Shown here piece by piece: positions 35,079-44,079 of a DNA stretch of 64,000 nucleotides. The notes beneath the pieces are model-generated. The model ran no database searches. It was not told where the DNA came from and was given only the letters and a program-made list of their open reading frames with translations. Numbering within the stretch: position 1 is the stretch's first letter; the number at the start of each line of letters is the position of its first letter. The translations under genes were made by a program, and so were the position numbers. Origin of the DNA: UKL13-2 sp031431435 (GTDB taxonomy: Bacteria > Pseudomonadota > Gammaproteobacteria > Burkholderiales > Usitatibacteraceae); assembly GCA_031431435.1 (NCBI GenBank), contig JANPDI010000269.1, forward strand, positions 1 to 64,000, in the 5' to 3' direction.

Positions 35079-35603
35079 TCAGCGTTGTCCGGCCGGGGAA
35101 ATCTCAAGTTGTGGAACCGGCTTCGAGTCGACCAGAATCTCCTTTTGCAACCGCCATTGTTTCTGCGCGTCCTCGATCAACACGTTCCACTTGCCTGCGC
35201 CGAGCACAGGCAGTTTGCCGGCATAACCATTTGCGCCCAGAGATAGTGTGATGATCTTGTCCTCGCCGCTGCGCGTGGCGTGTACCAGCCCGACCCAGAT
35301 AGTGGCGGGTAACGCCTGTCCATCGGTGCGGCTTAAGGACACAACAAGGCGGTCATTAACTTGATCAAAGTTCACGGTTGCCGTGACACCAATCTGCCGC
35401 GCGACGTCATCGCGGTGCAGCGATTGATTAATCGTTTTGCCCTGCTTGTAATAGTCATCGACCACCAAGCCATCTTGTCCGGACACGGCGAGGTACAACG
35501 TGATAAACCCCGCCACCACTACAATCGCCGGCCCCGACATCAACAACCACGGCCACGGTTCCTGGTACCAGGGACGGGTATCGAGCGCATCAGTTTTGAT
35601 CAT
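35079..35603 (-). CDS. ccoH: cbb3 oxidase assembly protein CcoH (FixH)
   Basis: A 174-residue protein with one N-terminal membrane helix (about residues 17-41, 'PWPWLLMSGPAIVVVAGFITLYLAV') and a periplasmic FixH domain ('DDYYKQGKTINQSLHRDDVA'). CcoH is needed for stable assembly of the cbb3 oxidase. The ATG at 35603 begins 7 bases after the ccoG stop; a much longer frame from 35807 overlaps ccoG and is rejected. Confidence 0.9.
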   Translation of the reverse strand: MIKTDALDTRPWYQEPWPWLLMSGPAIVVVAGFITLYLAVSGQDGLVVDDYYKQGKTINQSLHRDDVARQIGVTATVNFDQVNDRLVVSLSRTDGQALPATIWVGLVHATRSGEDKIITLSLGANGYAGKLPVLGAGKWNVLIEDAQKQWRLQKEILVDSKPVPQLEISPAGQR

Positions 35604-35610
35604 CGTGACC

Positions 35611-37071
35611 TCAAGGTTTGTAGAAAGCGGATTTTTCGTGCAGGCTGAAGTGATCCGGCGCGGCGCGGCCGGTTGCATCAACAGCGGTGATATCGAACTC
35701 GATACGGCTGAAACCTTTGGGTGCAGCGCTACCGCTGGCGCGCAATTGGACGGCAATGACACGTGATGTGGCGGGGCCGATTTCGAGTGGCTGGCTGACG
35801 CCGACAACCGTCAAGCCTTCGATGCCGCGCGCACTGACAACAAAGCGTTGCGGGCGCTCTTCGGTATTCATCACTTGCAGGCGATAGACGTTTTCGAACT
35901 TACCGTCTTCGACTTCGCGGGCAAGTGAGGTTCGATCGCGAATCACATCCACCTTGACCGGCGCGCGGTGCCACAATGAAAAGCCGGCGGCAAAAATGAT
36001 CGCCCACAGAGCGGCTGTGTAAATCATCACCCGTGGCCGGAAAACACGGGTGAGCATTTCACGCCAGCCGTAGTGGCGATCCATTGCATTCAACGTTGCG
36101 TAGCGGATCAAACCCTGCGGATAACCCATCTTGTCCATCACTTGGTTACAGCCGTCAATACATGCCGCGCAGCCGATACACTCATACTGCTGGCCGTTGC
36201 GGATATCAATACCGGTCGGGCACACCTGCACACAGATATCACAATCAACACAATCTCCCAGTCCCTTGGCTTTGTAGTCGGCTGACTTGCTGCGCGCACC
36301 ACGGGTTTCGCCGCGGACGGCGTCATATGTGATGACCAGCGTATCGCGGTCGAACATGGCGCCCTGAAAGCGGGCATAGGGACACATGTATTTGCAAACC
36401 TGCTCCCGCATCCAACCGGCGTTGCCATAGGTCGCGAGGCCGTAGAACAACATCCAAAAAATTTCCCAGCCAGCGACCTGCCACGTCAATACCTGCATGC
36501 TGAGTTCGCGAATTGGTACAAAGTAGCCGACCAGCGTGAATCCGGTCCACAGGGATAACCCGATCCAGACCATATGCTTGCCAGTCTTGGCGGCTATCTT
36601 GCGTGCCGACAATGGTGCCTGATCGAGCTTCTTTTGTTTGACATGACCGCCCTCAAAGGCGCGTTCAATCCATAGGAAAATCTCGGTATAGACGGTCTGC
36701 GGGCACGCGTAGCCACACCATAAACGCCCAGCCACAGCCGTGAATAGAAACAGCGAGTAGGCACAAATCAGCAGCAGCACCGTCAGGTAGATAAAATCCT
36801 GCGGCCAGAACACATTGCCGAGTACGTAAAATTTCCGTGCGGCCAGATCGAACAACACCGCCTGCCGGTCGTTCCAGTACAACCAGGGCGTGCCGTAATA
36901 GACCAGTTGGGTGAGCACCACCATCGCCCACCGCCACTTGACAAACCAGCCGCTGACCGCACGCGGATATATCTTCTTGCGCACCTCATACAGTGCTTCC
37001 TCGACTTCAGTTGCGTCGACAATGCGCGGTACGATCGGGATGACCTTTTGCCCGTTGCCTGAGGTGGCCAT
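35611..37071 (-). CDS. ccoG: cbb3 oxidase copper-handling polyferredoxin CcoG
   Basis: A 486-residue membrane protein of the CcoG/FixG/RdxA family. About five helices lie in residues 45-350, with two ferredoxin-type cysteine groups between helices ('CVDCDICVQVCPTGIDI' and 'CIGCAACIDGCNQ', about residues 258-295) and a C-terminal IgG-like domain (about 365-486). CcoG reduces copper for insertion into the oxidase. It lies 18 bases after ccoP. Confidence 0.95.
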   Translation of the reverse strand: MATSGNGQKVIPIVPRIVDATEVEEALYEVRKKIYPRAVSGWFVKWRWAMVVLTQLVYYGTPWLYWNDRQAVLFDLAARKFYVLGNVFWPQDFIYLTVLLLICAYSLFLFTAVAGRLWCGYACPQTVYTEIFLWIERAFEGGHVKQKKLDQAPLSARKIAAKTGKHMVWIGLSLWTGFTLVGYFVPIRELSMQVLTWQVAGWEIFWMLFYGLATYGNAGWMREQVCKYMCPYARFQGAMFDRDTLVITYDAVRGETRGARSKSADYKAKGLGDCVDCDICVQVCPTGIDIRNGQQYECIGCAACIDGCNQVMDKMGYPQGLIRYATLNAMDRHYGWREMLTRVFRPRVMIYTAALWAIIFAAGFSLWHRAPVKVDVIRDRTSLAREVEDGKFENVYRLQVMNTEERPQRFVVSARGIEGLTVVGVSQPLEIGPATSRVIAVQLRASGSAAPKGFSRIEFDITAVDATGRAAPDHFSLHEKSAFYKP

Positions 37072-37089
37072 CCTTGTCCCTTGTACGCG

Positions 37090-38082
37090 CTATTTCTTGC
37101 TGCCGGGCTTGGTCGTTGCCGACGCAGGCGACGGCTCGGTAGGTACCGAGACCGCCTCTGCCGCCACCACCGGGGGTTCTCCTCCTCCCAGACTGTAGAC
37201 GTAGGCCGATAGCACATGCAGTTTTGCCTCACCAAGCCGTTCAAGCTGCGCGGGCATGGCGTTGTTGCGGCCTAGATTGATGCCTTCTTCGATTGCTTCT
37301 GCGCTGGATCCGTAGAGCCAAATATTGTCGGTCAGATTTGGTGCGCCAAGTGCGCGATTGCCCTTGCCATCGATACCGTGACACGCCGCACAAACCGCAA
37401 ATTTATCCTTTCCTTTGGCAGCCATGCCAGCGTCATGCTGTAACCCGGACAATGAACGCACATATTGGGCGACCGCCTTGACACCGTCGGTGCCGCCGAG
37501 GGCGGCGCCAAGCGGCGGCATGATGCCATTGCGTCCTGCCGTGAGTGTTGCCTTGATGGTGGCCGGATCGCCGCCGTACAACCAGTCCTTATCAGTCAAG
37601 TTGGGGAAGCTCTTGCTGCCAACGGCTGCCGATCCATGGCATTGTGCGCAGTAGTTCAGAAAAAGCCGCTGACCGATCTCCACCGCTTGTTTGTCCTTTG
37701 CAAGGTCCAGAATGGCGACGGCTGAGTACTTTGCAAATATCGGCCCAAATTCCGCCTCGGCCTGTTTCATTTCCTGTTGGTATTGCCCGGCCGACGACCA
37801 GCCGAACGAGCCGGCGAAATTGCCGAGCCCGGGGTAGACGGCAAGGTAGACAATCGAAAAAATCAGCGTCAGGTAAAAAAGCCACTTCCACCAACTGGGC
37901 AGCGGGTGGTTGTACTCCTGCAGATCTTCGTCCCAGACATTGCCGTGCAGGGCGACTTTTTCACCTTTTGGCAACCGCTTGGTGGTCATCAGTTTGAGCA
38001 AAACGCCGCAGCCGATGATCGAGACCACCGAAATAATGACAATGTACCAATGCCAAAAATCACTTAGGTGCTTTTCCATCAT
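37090..38082 (-). CDS. ccoP: cbb3 oxidase diheme cytochrome c subunit CcoP
   Basis: A 330-residue subunit with two N-terminal membrane segments (about residues 11-31 and 63-84) and a periplasmic domain carrying two heme c sites, CAQCH (about residue 146) and CAACH (about 231), each with a downstream Met ('GIMPP', 'AMPAQ'). It hands electrons from the bc1 complex or soluble cytochromes to CcoO and CcoN. The C-terminal 30 residues are Pro/Ala/Thr-rich. Confidence 0.96.
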   Translation of the reverse strand: MMEKHLSDFWHWYIVIISVVSIIGCGVLLKLMTTKRLPKGEKVALHGNVWDEDLQEYNHPLPSWWKWLFYLTLIFSIVYLAVYPGLGNFAGSFGWSSAGQYQQEMKQAEAEFGPIFAKYSAVAILDLAKDKQAVEIGQRLFLNYCAQCHGSAAVGSKSFPNLTDKDWLYGGDPATIKATLTAGRNGIMPPLGAALGGTDGVKAVAQYVRSLSGLQHDAGMAAKGKDKFAVCAACHGIDGKGNRALGAPNLTDNIWLYGSSAEAIEEGINLGRNNAMPAQLERLGEAKLHVLSAYVYSLGGGEPPVVAAEAVSVPTEPSPASATTKPGSKK

Positions 38083-38088
38083 TTGTCC

Positions 38089-38271
38089 TTAGTGTTTGGC
38101 GATCTGGCGTGGACTGGTGACGGGTTCACCGATATCGTCGTCGGCAAACGGTAACATCGCGGCTTCCTGAAAGCGCGCGCGGTTCTTGCCGCTCCATGCC
38201 CATAGCACAATGCCGATGAATACCAGGAAGGAAATCAACGTCACGAGCGAGCGAAGTGTGGTCAGATCCAT
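38089..38271 (-). CDS. ccoQ: cbb3 oxidase small subunit CcoQ
   Basis: A 60-residue protein with one membrane helix (about residues 8-26) followed by a polar tail with 'RFQEAAMLPFADDD', the CcoQ family pattern. It stabilises CcoP association with CcoNO. It sits between ccoO (15 bases upstream) and ccoP (6 bases downstream) in the canonical order. Confidence 0.92.
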   Translation of the reverse strand: MDLTTLRSLVTLISFLVFIGIVLWAWSGKNRARFQEAAMLPFADDDIGEPVTSPRQIAKH

Positions 38272-38286
38272 GTTGGATTCCTTTCG

Positions 38287-38898
38287 TTATTTGGTTTTGA
38301 GCGCGGTGCCAAGCACTTGCAGATAGGCAATCAAGGCATCTTCCTCGGTCTTGCCCGTGACATCGGCGGCGGCATTTGCAATTTCTTCGTTTGAATACGG
38401 CACACCCACCGTGCGCAGCGCGTTCATACGCGGCGACATTTGCGCCGGATCGATGGTGCGTTTTTGCAGCCAGTTGTAGGCGGGCATATTCGACTCCGGC
38501 ACCAGGTCGCGTGGCTGGCGAAGATGCAGACGATGCCATTCATCGCTGAATTTGCCCCCGACACGATGCAGGTCCGGTCCGGTACGTTTGCTGCCCCACT
38601 GAAACGGATGGTCGTAGACAAATTCACCCGCCACCGAGTAATGGCCATAACGCTCGGTTTCGGCGCGAAACGGCCGGATCATTTGTGAGTGGCAGTTGTA
38701 ACAACCTTCACGGATATAGATGTCGCGACCGGCGAGTTGCAGCGGTGTGTATGGTTTCAGGCCGGCCGCTGGTTGGGTCAGATCCTTTTGGAAAAACAAC
38801 GGCACAATCTCAACCATTCCGCCAACGGCAATCACCAGAATGACCAGGACGATCATCAGTCCGACATTGCGTTCAATATGTTCGTGTGTGAACTTCAC
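38287..38898 (-). CDS. ccoO: cbb3 oxidase monoheme cytochrome c subunit CcoO
   Basis: A 203-residue subunit anchored by one N-terminal helix (about residues 11-33) with one heme c site 'GCYNCHSQMIRPF' (about residue 65) and a later Met ligand in 'SNMPAY'. The start is a GTG at 38898, one base after the ccoN stop, with GGGAG upstream. A longer frame beginning at 39009 overlaps ccoN and has no family support. Confidence 0.95.
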   Translation of the reverse strand: MKFTHEHIERNVGLMIVLVILVIAVGGMVEIVPLFFQKDLTQPAAGLKPYTPLQLAGRDIYIREGCYNCHSQMIRPFRAETERYGHYSVAGEFVYDHPFQWGSKRTGPDLHRVGGKFSDEWHRLHLRQPRDLVPESNMPAYNWLQKRTIDPAQMSPRMNALRTVGVPYSNEEIANAAADVTGKTEEDALIAYLQVLGTALKTK

Positions 38899-38899
38899 T

Positions 38900-40369
38900 T
38901 CAATCTCCCTGTGCAATGGCGGGTTGGGCGCTGCCGGGCGGTATGCTTGCCGGTGTCGAATCCGGAATCGGCGCGTCGTAGGCGCTGCCGAGCGCAACCG
39001 TGCGGGCAACGTTGTAGGCCATGATCAACATGCCGACAAAGAACATCAACCCGCCCACCAGGCGAATGGTCCAATACGGATAACTCGCCTTGACGCTCTC
39101 CACAAAGGTGTAGGTCAACGTGCCGTCGCTGTTGACCGCCCGCCACATGAGGCCCTGCATGACGCCCGACACCCAAAGGGCGGAAATATAGAGAACGATG
39201 CCGAGTGTGGCGATCCAGAAATGCATTGAAATCAGTTTTACCGAGTACATTTCCTTGCGGCCGAACAAGCGCGGAATCAGGTAGTACATCGCGCCAAACG
39301 AAATGAACGCCACCCAACCGAGTGCACCCGAATGGACGTGGCCGACGATCCAGTCGGTGTAGTGCGCCAAGCCGTTGACGGTCTTGATCGATAACATCGG
39401 GCCTTCAAAGGTGGACATGCCATAAAACGAAAGCGAGACGATCAGGAATTTCAGGATTGGATCGTCGCGCAATTTATGCCATGCGCCGGAAAGTGTCATG
39501 ATGCCGTTGATCATGCCGCCCCATGAGGGTGCCAGCAAAATCAGCGAAAACATCATGCCGAGTGACTGCGCCCAATCCGGCAGGGCGGTGTAATGCAGAT
39601 GGTGCGGGCCGGCCCACATATACGTAAAAATCAGCGCCCAAAAATGCACCACCGATAGTCGGTACGAATAGACCGGGCGCTCGGCTTGTTTGGGCACAAA
39701 GTAATACATGATGCCGAGGAACCCGGCGGTCAGAAAGAAGCCTACTGCGTTATGACCGTACCACCATTGGATCATCGCGTCCTGCACCCCTGCATAGGCG
39801 GAATATGATTTCCACATGCCTGCCGGCACGGCGGCACTGTTGACCAAATGCAACACCGCCACCGTCAAAATAAACGCGCCGTAGAACCAGTTGGCAACAT
39901 AAATGTGCGGCACCTTGCGGCGCATAATGGTGCCAAAAAAGACAATTGCATAACTGACCCAGACAACCGTGATCAGGATATCGATCGGCCATTCGAGTTC
40001 GGCGTATTCCTTGCCGCTGGTAATGCCAAGCGGCAGCGTGATCGCCGCCAGCACAATCACCAGTTGCCAACCCCAGAAGTGAAGCGCGGCAAGCTTGTCC
40101 GAAATCAGCCGTACCTGACAGGTGCGTTGCACCACGTAGTAGGAGGTTGAAAACAGTGCACAGCCGCCAAACGCAAAGATCACCGCGTTGGTATGCAGCG
40201 GCCGCAGACGGCCATAAGACAGCCACTCGACGCCAAACGTCAGATCGGGCCAGATCAGCTGGGAGGCGATGATCACACCAACCAGCATGCCGACCACCCC
40301 CCACACAATAGTCATGATGGCGAACTGTCGTACAACCTTGTAGTTATATGTGTTGACGGTATCTTGCAT
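38900..40369 (-). CDS. ccoN: cbb3 oxidase catalytic subunit CcoN
   Basis: A 489-residue heme-copper oxidase subunit with about twelve helices that reduces oxygen with high affinity at the heme b3-CuB centre. Histidine motifs include 'WWYGHNAVGFFLTAGF', 'AGPHHLHYTALPDW' and 'TDWIVGHVHSGALGW'. It heads ccoNOQP and is preceded by an FNR box, which fits microaerobic induction. Length and motifs are normal for proteobacterial CcoN; the Pro/Ala-rich tail is unconserved. Confidence 0.97.
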   Translation of the reverse strand: MQDTVNTYNYKVVRQFAIMTIVWGVVGMLVGVIIASQLIWPDLTFGVEWLSYGRLRPLHTNAVIFAFGGCALFSTSYYVVQRTCQVRLISDKLAALHFWGWQLVIVLAAITLPLGITSGKEYAELEWPIDILITVVWVSYAIVFFGTIMRRKVPHIYVANWFYGAFILTVAVLHLVNSAAVPAGMWKSYSAYAGVQDAMIQWWYGHNAVGFFLTAGFLGIMYYFVPKQAERPVYSYRLSVVHFWALIFTYMWAGPHHLHYTALPDWAQSLGMMFSLILLAPSWGGMINGIMTLSGAWHKLRDDPILKFLIVSLSFYGMSTFEGPMLSIKTVNGLAHYTDWIVGHVHSGALGWVAFISFGAMYYLIPRLFGRKEMYSVKLISMHFWIATLGIVLYISALWVSGVMQGLMWRAVNSDGTLTYTFVESVKASYPYWTIRLVGGLMFFVGMLIMAYNVARTVALGSAYDAPIPDSTPASIPPGSAQPAIAQGD

Positions 40370-40431
40370 TTCGCAGTCCCTATTGTTGAATTGGCCCAGG
40401 TGGACGCGCCGGCAACGGCGAGCCAGAGCGC

Positions 40432-40472
40432 ATGATTGCAGCTTGGAAAAGTGGCATGTTGATGTGGATCAA
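40432..40472 (-). promoter_or_regulatory. FNR promoter of ccoNOQP
   Basis: TTGAT-gtgg-ATCAA at 40459-40472 matches the FNR consensus exactly. A -10 like AATCAT on the minus strand (40437-40432) puts the box centre at about -41 from a start near 40425, 56 bases before the ccoN ATG. The box lies just downstream of ccoS, so ccoNOQP has its own promoter separate from the ccoIS transcript. Confidence 0.85.
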
Positions 40473-40490
40473 AGCAGGGATCATCGGGCG

Positions 40491-40685
40491 TCAAACCGGG
40501 TTCGATGGCGGCGGCCGGGGCGGCACGACCGCTTGCAGAGGCGGTCGGTCATCGTCGACCAAAATGCGCTGACCGGGTCCGTCGAGGTCGTCAAACTGGC
40601 CGCTGCCCGCCGCCCACCAGAACACGGCGCCGATACCGAGCGCAATCAGCACCGATAGCGGGATCAGGATCCAGAGCGATTCCAT
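40491..40685 (-). CDS. ccoS: cbb3 oxidase maturation protein CcoS
   Basis: A 64-residue protein with one N-terminal membrane helix ('LWILIPLSVLIALGIGAVFWWAAGSGQFDDLDGP' spans residues 4-37). The 'AGSGQFDDL' motif is diagnostic of CcoS, which is needed to insert heme and copper into cbb3 oxidase. The ATG at 40685 overlaps the ccoI end by 22 bases; another ATG two codons upstream (40691) is possible. The proline-rich tail is variable. Confidence 0.93.
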   Translation of the reverse strand: MESLWILIPLSVLIALGIGAVFWWAAGSGQFDDLDGPGQRILVDDDRPPLQAVVPPRPPPSNPV

Positions 40686-43192
40686 GACCATAACCTTGTC
40701 GCGTTGAGTACCACCACCAATGAACTCGCCGCCATCCCGACAGCGGCGATAAACGGCGTCACAAGCGCGCAAAATGCCAGCGGTAGCGCGACCGCGTTGT
40801 ATGCAAACGCCCAGCCGAGATTTTGCCGGGTGATAACAAGTGTTTTTCCGGCCCTTGCAAAGGCATCACCAATACAAACGAACAACTGCTGTTTGCCCTC
40901 GTCCAGCACGGCGTCGGAGGAGAGTCTGGTCAGTGATGCGCCCGAGGCAAGACCGATGCCGGCATCGGCTGCCGCCAGCATCGGTGCGTCATTCATGCCG
41001 TCGCCAATGGCAACCACGCGGCGGCCTTGTGCCTGCAGTGCCAAAACATAATTGCGCTTGTCGGTGGCGGATTGTGATGCACGAACCCGTCTGGCATCCA
41101 AACCACATGCGCTGGCAACTGTGTTAACCACATCTGGGCGGTCACCGGAAAGCATGTGTACTTCAAGACCATCGGACTCGAGCGCGGCAATGGTGTTGGC
41201 GGCATTTGGCCGGACCGCATCGTCAAATACCAGCGTCGCCAGATGCGTCCAGCGGCCGGAACGCTTGACCGACAGAAATACCAGTATTTTGTTGTCAAGG
41301 CCGGCGTGGTCCATCATCGTTGCCTGCTCATCGCCAAGTGCAAACGTCATGTTGCCAAATCGATAATATTCGCCGTTGATCAATCCCTCGACACCGGCAC
41401 CAGGCGCATGGCTGAGTGCGGCCGCCACCATTTGCGACGACGCGTTATTGGTGCCGTTAGCTTGGTCGCAATTCAGGCGGGCAGAGACTGCGCGTTGTAC
41501 CGCCCGGGCAACCGGGTGGATGGCACCGGACTCGAGCGCACCACAAATTGCAAGGCAGCTGTCAGGTTCGGCGGTTACGCAGCGAATGTCGACCAACTGC
41601 CAGTGGCCGGTGGTGATGGTGCCGGTCTTGTCAAACACCACATCCGTCGCCGTGGCGAGGGTCTCGAGCACGTGGCCGCGTACCACCAGCATGCCGCGTT
41701 CGGCCATGGCGCCAAGTGCCGCCGCAGATGCTGTTGGTGCGGCGAGCGCAAAGGCGCATGGGCAGGTGATGACGAGAACCGCGACGGCGACGTCCAGACT
41801 CTTTGCGGGATCGATTGCCAGCCAGATAAGCGCGCCGCACAACGCCAGCAACACGGTCGTCGGTGCCAGATAACGCGCGACTTTTTCGGTCATCCCATGA
41901 AAAGCCGGACGCGCGAGCAGCCCGCTGTCGACCAGCCGTGCCAGTTGCGCCAGCACACTTTGTTTTCCCACCGCAGTGATCCGCACCACGATTGAACCGA
42001 TCATATTGACGGTACCGCCAACGACGGTGTCACCGACATTTTTTGGCACGGGTTTTGATTCGCCGGTCATGAGTGCTTCATCAACTTCGCTTTCACCGCG
42101 AAGGATCACACCGTCAGCGGGGATCACCGCACCTTGTTCAATGGCGATGATTTCATCTTTTGCAAGCGCCTTCGATTCCACCCGTTCACTTGCTTCACTG
42201 CGCGGAAAATCAATCAGCCGTGACACAACAACCGGGCGGGGATTTGCCATACGCCCGATCCGGGCAACCGCGCGATCGCGGGTGGTCGATTCGATCCAGC
42301 GGGCACTGAGCAGCAAGAAAACGAACATCGTAATCGCATCAAAATAGAGATGACCCTGCTGCGTCAAAAGCGACCAGCTGCTGGCAAGGAACGTGAGTAT
42401 CAGGGCAATGGCAACCGGCAAATCCATTCCGACGTGTACAACCGACAGCCCACGCCATGCGGCGACGAAGATCGGACGTGCTGAAAACAACAGTGCCGGC
42501 AGGGTCATCAGCCATGCCGCCCATCCCATCAAGTGCCGGGCGTCGATTGAAATATCGTCGCCGGATGCAAAATAGAGCGGTACGGTCAGCATCATCACCT
42601 GCATCATCGACAGACCGGCCACACCCAGGTTGATAAGCTGTTTTCGACGACTGCGCAGGCGGCTATCATCACGCTCGGCGTCATCAGCGCGTTCGGCATG
42701 CAGGCCGACACGACGCAGTGCATCAATACAAATTTCAGTGCCGGCACGATCGGACCGCAGACGTACACTGTGGGTGGTGAAGTTCACTTGCACGTCATGC
42801 ACACCTGCTGCCCGTTTGAGCGTGTTTTCAGCCAGCCAAACGCATGCTGCGCAGGTCAGGTTCGTCAGGTACAGGACAACCGGTTCCGCCTGTGCATTGT
42901 CTGCAATCACCGGGCCACGACGTGGCAATGAAAGAGCCGGCAATGCATCCGTGGGTTTGGTCGAGTAGCCGGTGCGGTGCCGATAAAAATCATCCAGTCC
43001 ATTATCGATAATCATCGACGCCACTGCCTCGCAGCCGACGCAACACATGGGCTGATGCCTGCCGTTCCACAATACGCCAAATGTTGTTGACACATCAACC
43101 GGCAAACCGCAATGAAAACACGTCGTATCGACAGGCGCGATCGTTTCATGCGTGTATGGCGCACCCAGTATTGCCGAGGCCGCGGCGTTCAT
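40664..43192 (-). CDS. ccoI: copper-transporting P1B-ATPase CcoI (FixI)
   Basis: An 842-residue heavy-metal ATPase delivering copper for cbb3 assembly. N-terminal 'TTCFHCGLPVD' and a metal-binding 'TCAACVWLAENTL' precede eight helices. The transport motif is 'ITCPCAFALAAP', the phosphorylation site 'DKTGTITTGH', and the hinge 'GDGMNDAP'. The usual SEHP motif appears as 'SGAIHPVARAV'. The gene follows the SafE-like gene by 10 bases and overlaps ccoS. Confidence 0.95.
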   Translation of the reverse strand: MNAAASAILGAPYTHETIAPVDTTCFHCGLPVDVSTTFGVLWNGRHQPMCCVGCEAVASMIIDNGLDDFYRHRTGYSTKPTDALPALSLPRRGPVIADNAQAEPVVLYLTNLTCAACVWLAENTLKRAAGVHDVQVNFTTHSVRLRSDRAGTEICIDALRRVGLHAERADDAERDDSRLRSRRKQLINLGVAGLSMMQVMMLTVPLYFASGDDISIDARHLMGWAAWLMTLPALLFSARPIFVAAWRGLSVVHVGMDLPVAIALILTFLASSWSLLTQQGHLYFDAITMFVFLLLSARWIESTTRDRAVARIGRMANPRPVVVSRLIDFPRSEASERVESKALAKDEIIAIEQGAVIPADGVILRGESEVDEALMTGESKPVPKNVGDTVVGGTVNMIGSIVVRITAVGKQSVLAQLARLVDSGLLARPAFHGMTEKVARYLAPTTVLLALCGALIWLAIDPAKSLDVAVAVLVITCPCAFALAAPTASAAALGAMAERGMLVVRGHVLETLATATDVVFDKTGTITTGHWQLVDIRCVTAEPDSCLAICGALESGAIHPVARAVQRAVSARLNCDQANGTNNASSQMVAAALSHAPGAGVEGLINGEYYRFGNMTFALGDEQATMMDHAGLDNKILVFLSVKRSGRWTHLATLVFDDAVRPNAANTIAALESDGLEVHMLSGDRPDVVNTVASACGLDARRVRASQSATDKRNYVLALQAQGRRVVAIGDGMNDAPMLAAADAGIGLASGASLTRLSSDAVLDEGKQQLFVCIGDAFARAGKTLVITRQNLGWAFAYNAVALPLAFCALVTPFIAAVGMAASSLVVVLNATRLWSWNRSGS

Positions 43193-43202
43193 GAATTTTT
43201 AC

Positions 43203-44078
43203 TCATGGTGCTGCGCCGGAAAATATTGTGGCCACTGCGCTTGAACAAAATGCGCCAAGTGCCGCAAAGTCCGCCTGCGTGCCGCTGCGTGACAGGCCAT
43301 AAAGACCAAGCGCCACAACCACCGCGCCGGCGGCAATGCGGATCGTTTGCTGTTGGGCCAGTTTGCGCAAAGGTGCTGCCGCCGCGCCGGCGGCAAACAT
43401 CGCCGGTAATGTGCCCAAACCAAATCCAAGCATGATCAATGCGCCACCCGGCGCACTGCCGGCGGCCATCGCCGTTGCCAGCGTTCCGTAAACCATGCCG
43501 CATGGAATCCAGCCCCATAACGCACCCAGCAAAAACAAGTCGCCCTGACCGCGCAGTCGATTCTTGAGAAGCCGTGGGGCCACAAAACGTTGCAGAAATT
43601 GCCATAACACCCGCCCGATGCGTTCAAACGGCGCCATTGGTTTTGTATAACCGGCGATATAGAAACCGGTGGCAATAACGAGGCATTGACCAACAATAAA
43701 TAATGCCAGTCGAATTGGCATGATGTCCTGCATGATGACTTGCCCGGCAATCGTGCCGGCAATACCGGCAACCAGTGTGCCGGCGATCATGTAGCTGGCA
43801 ATACGTCCGGCGTTGAAGGCAAGACTGTTGCGTGCTGACGCGTTGGTGGTACTCATTGCCGCCCAATTGCCCGCCGCCGCCGATCCGGTCCCGGCCACCG
43901 AAAATTGCACCAATGGTATTGGTGAACCTTTGTCACGTGGTACGGAAACGGGGACGCGGCTGATGATACTCGCCGCGGTGGTGCCGCACATGCCGATACA
44001 GTGCAGGCTGCCGAGAAATCCGGTTGCCGTCGCGGCGATGAATGCGCCGGTAACGTCTGGCAATAGCGACGGCGTCAA
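43203..44078 (-). CDS. CcoI-associated SafE/TauE-like membrane protein
   Basis: A 291-residue protein with about six helices of the 'sulfite exporter TauE/SafE / urease accessory UreH-like' family, with 'GFLGSLHCIGMCG' near residue 20 and 'GALWGWIPCGMVYGTLATAMAAGS' near 190. The cysteines in these two helices resemble those of copper or DsbD-like transporters. Such genes commonly sit beside ccoI, so a role in copper supply or cytochrome biogenesis is likely. The start is a TTG at 44078, one base after the hemN stop; an in-frame stop lies just upstream, so no earlier start is possible. Confidence 0.85.
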   Translation of the reverse strand: MTPSLLPDVTGAFIAATATGFLGSLHCIGMCGTTAASIISRVPVSVPRDKGSPIPLVQFSVAGTGSAAAGNWAAMSTTNASARNSLAFNAGRIASYMIAGTLVAGIAGTIAGQVIMQDIMPIRLALFIVGQCLVIATGFYIAGYTKPMAPFERIGRVLWQFLQRFVAPRLLKNRLRGQGDLFLLGALWGWIPCGMVYGTLATAMAAGSAPGGALIMLGFGLGTLPAMFAAGAAAAPLRKLAQQQTIRIAAGAVVVALGLYGLSRSGTQADFAALGAFCSSAVATIFSGAAP

Positions 44079-44079
44079 C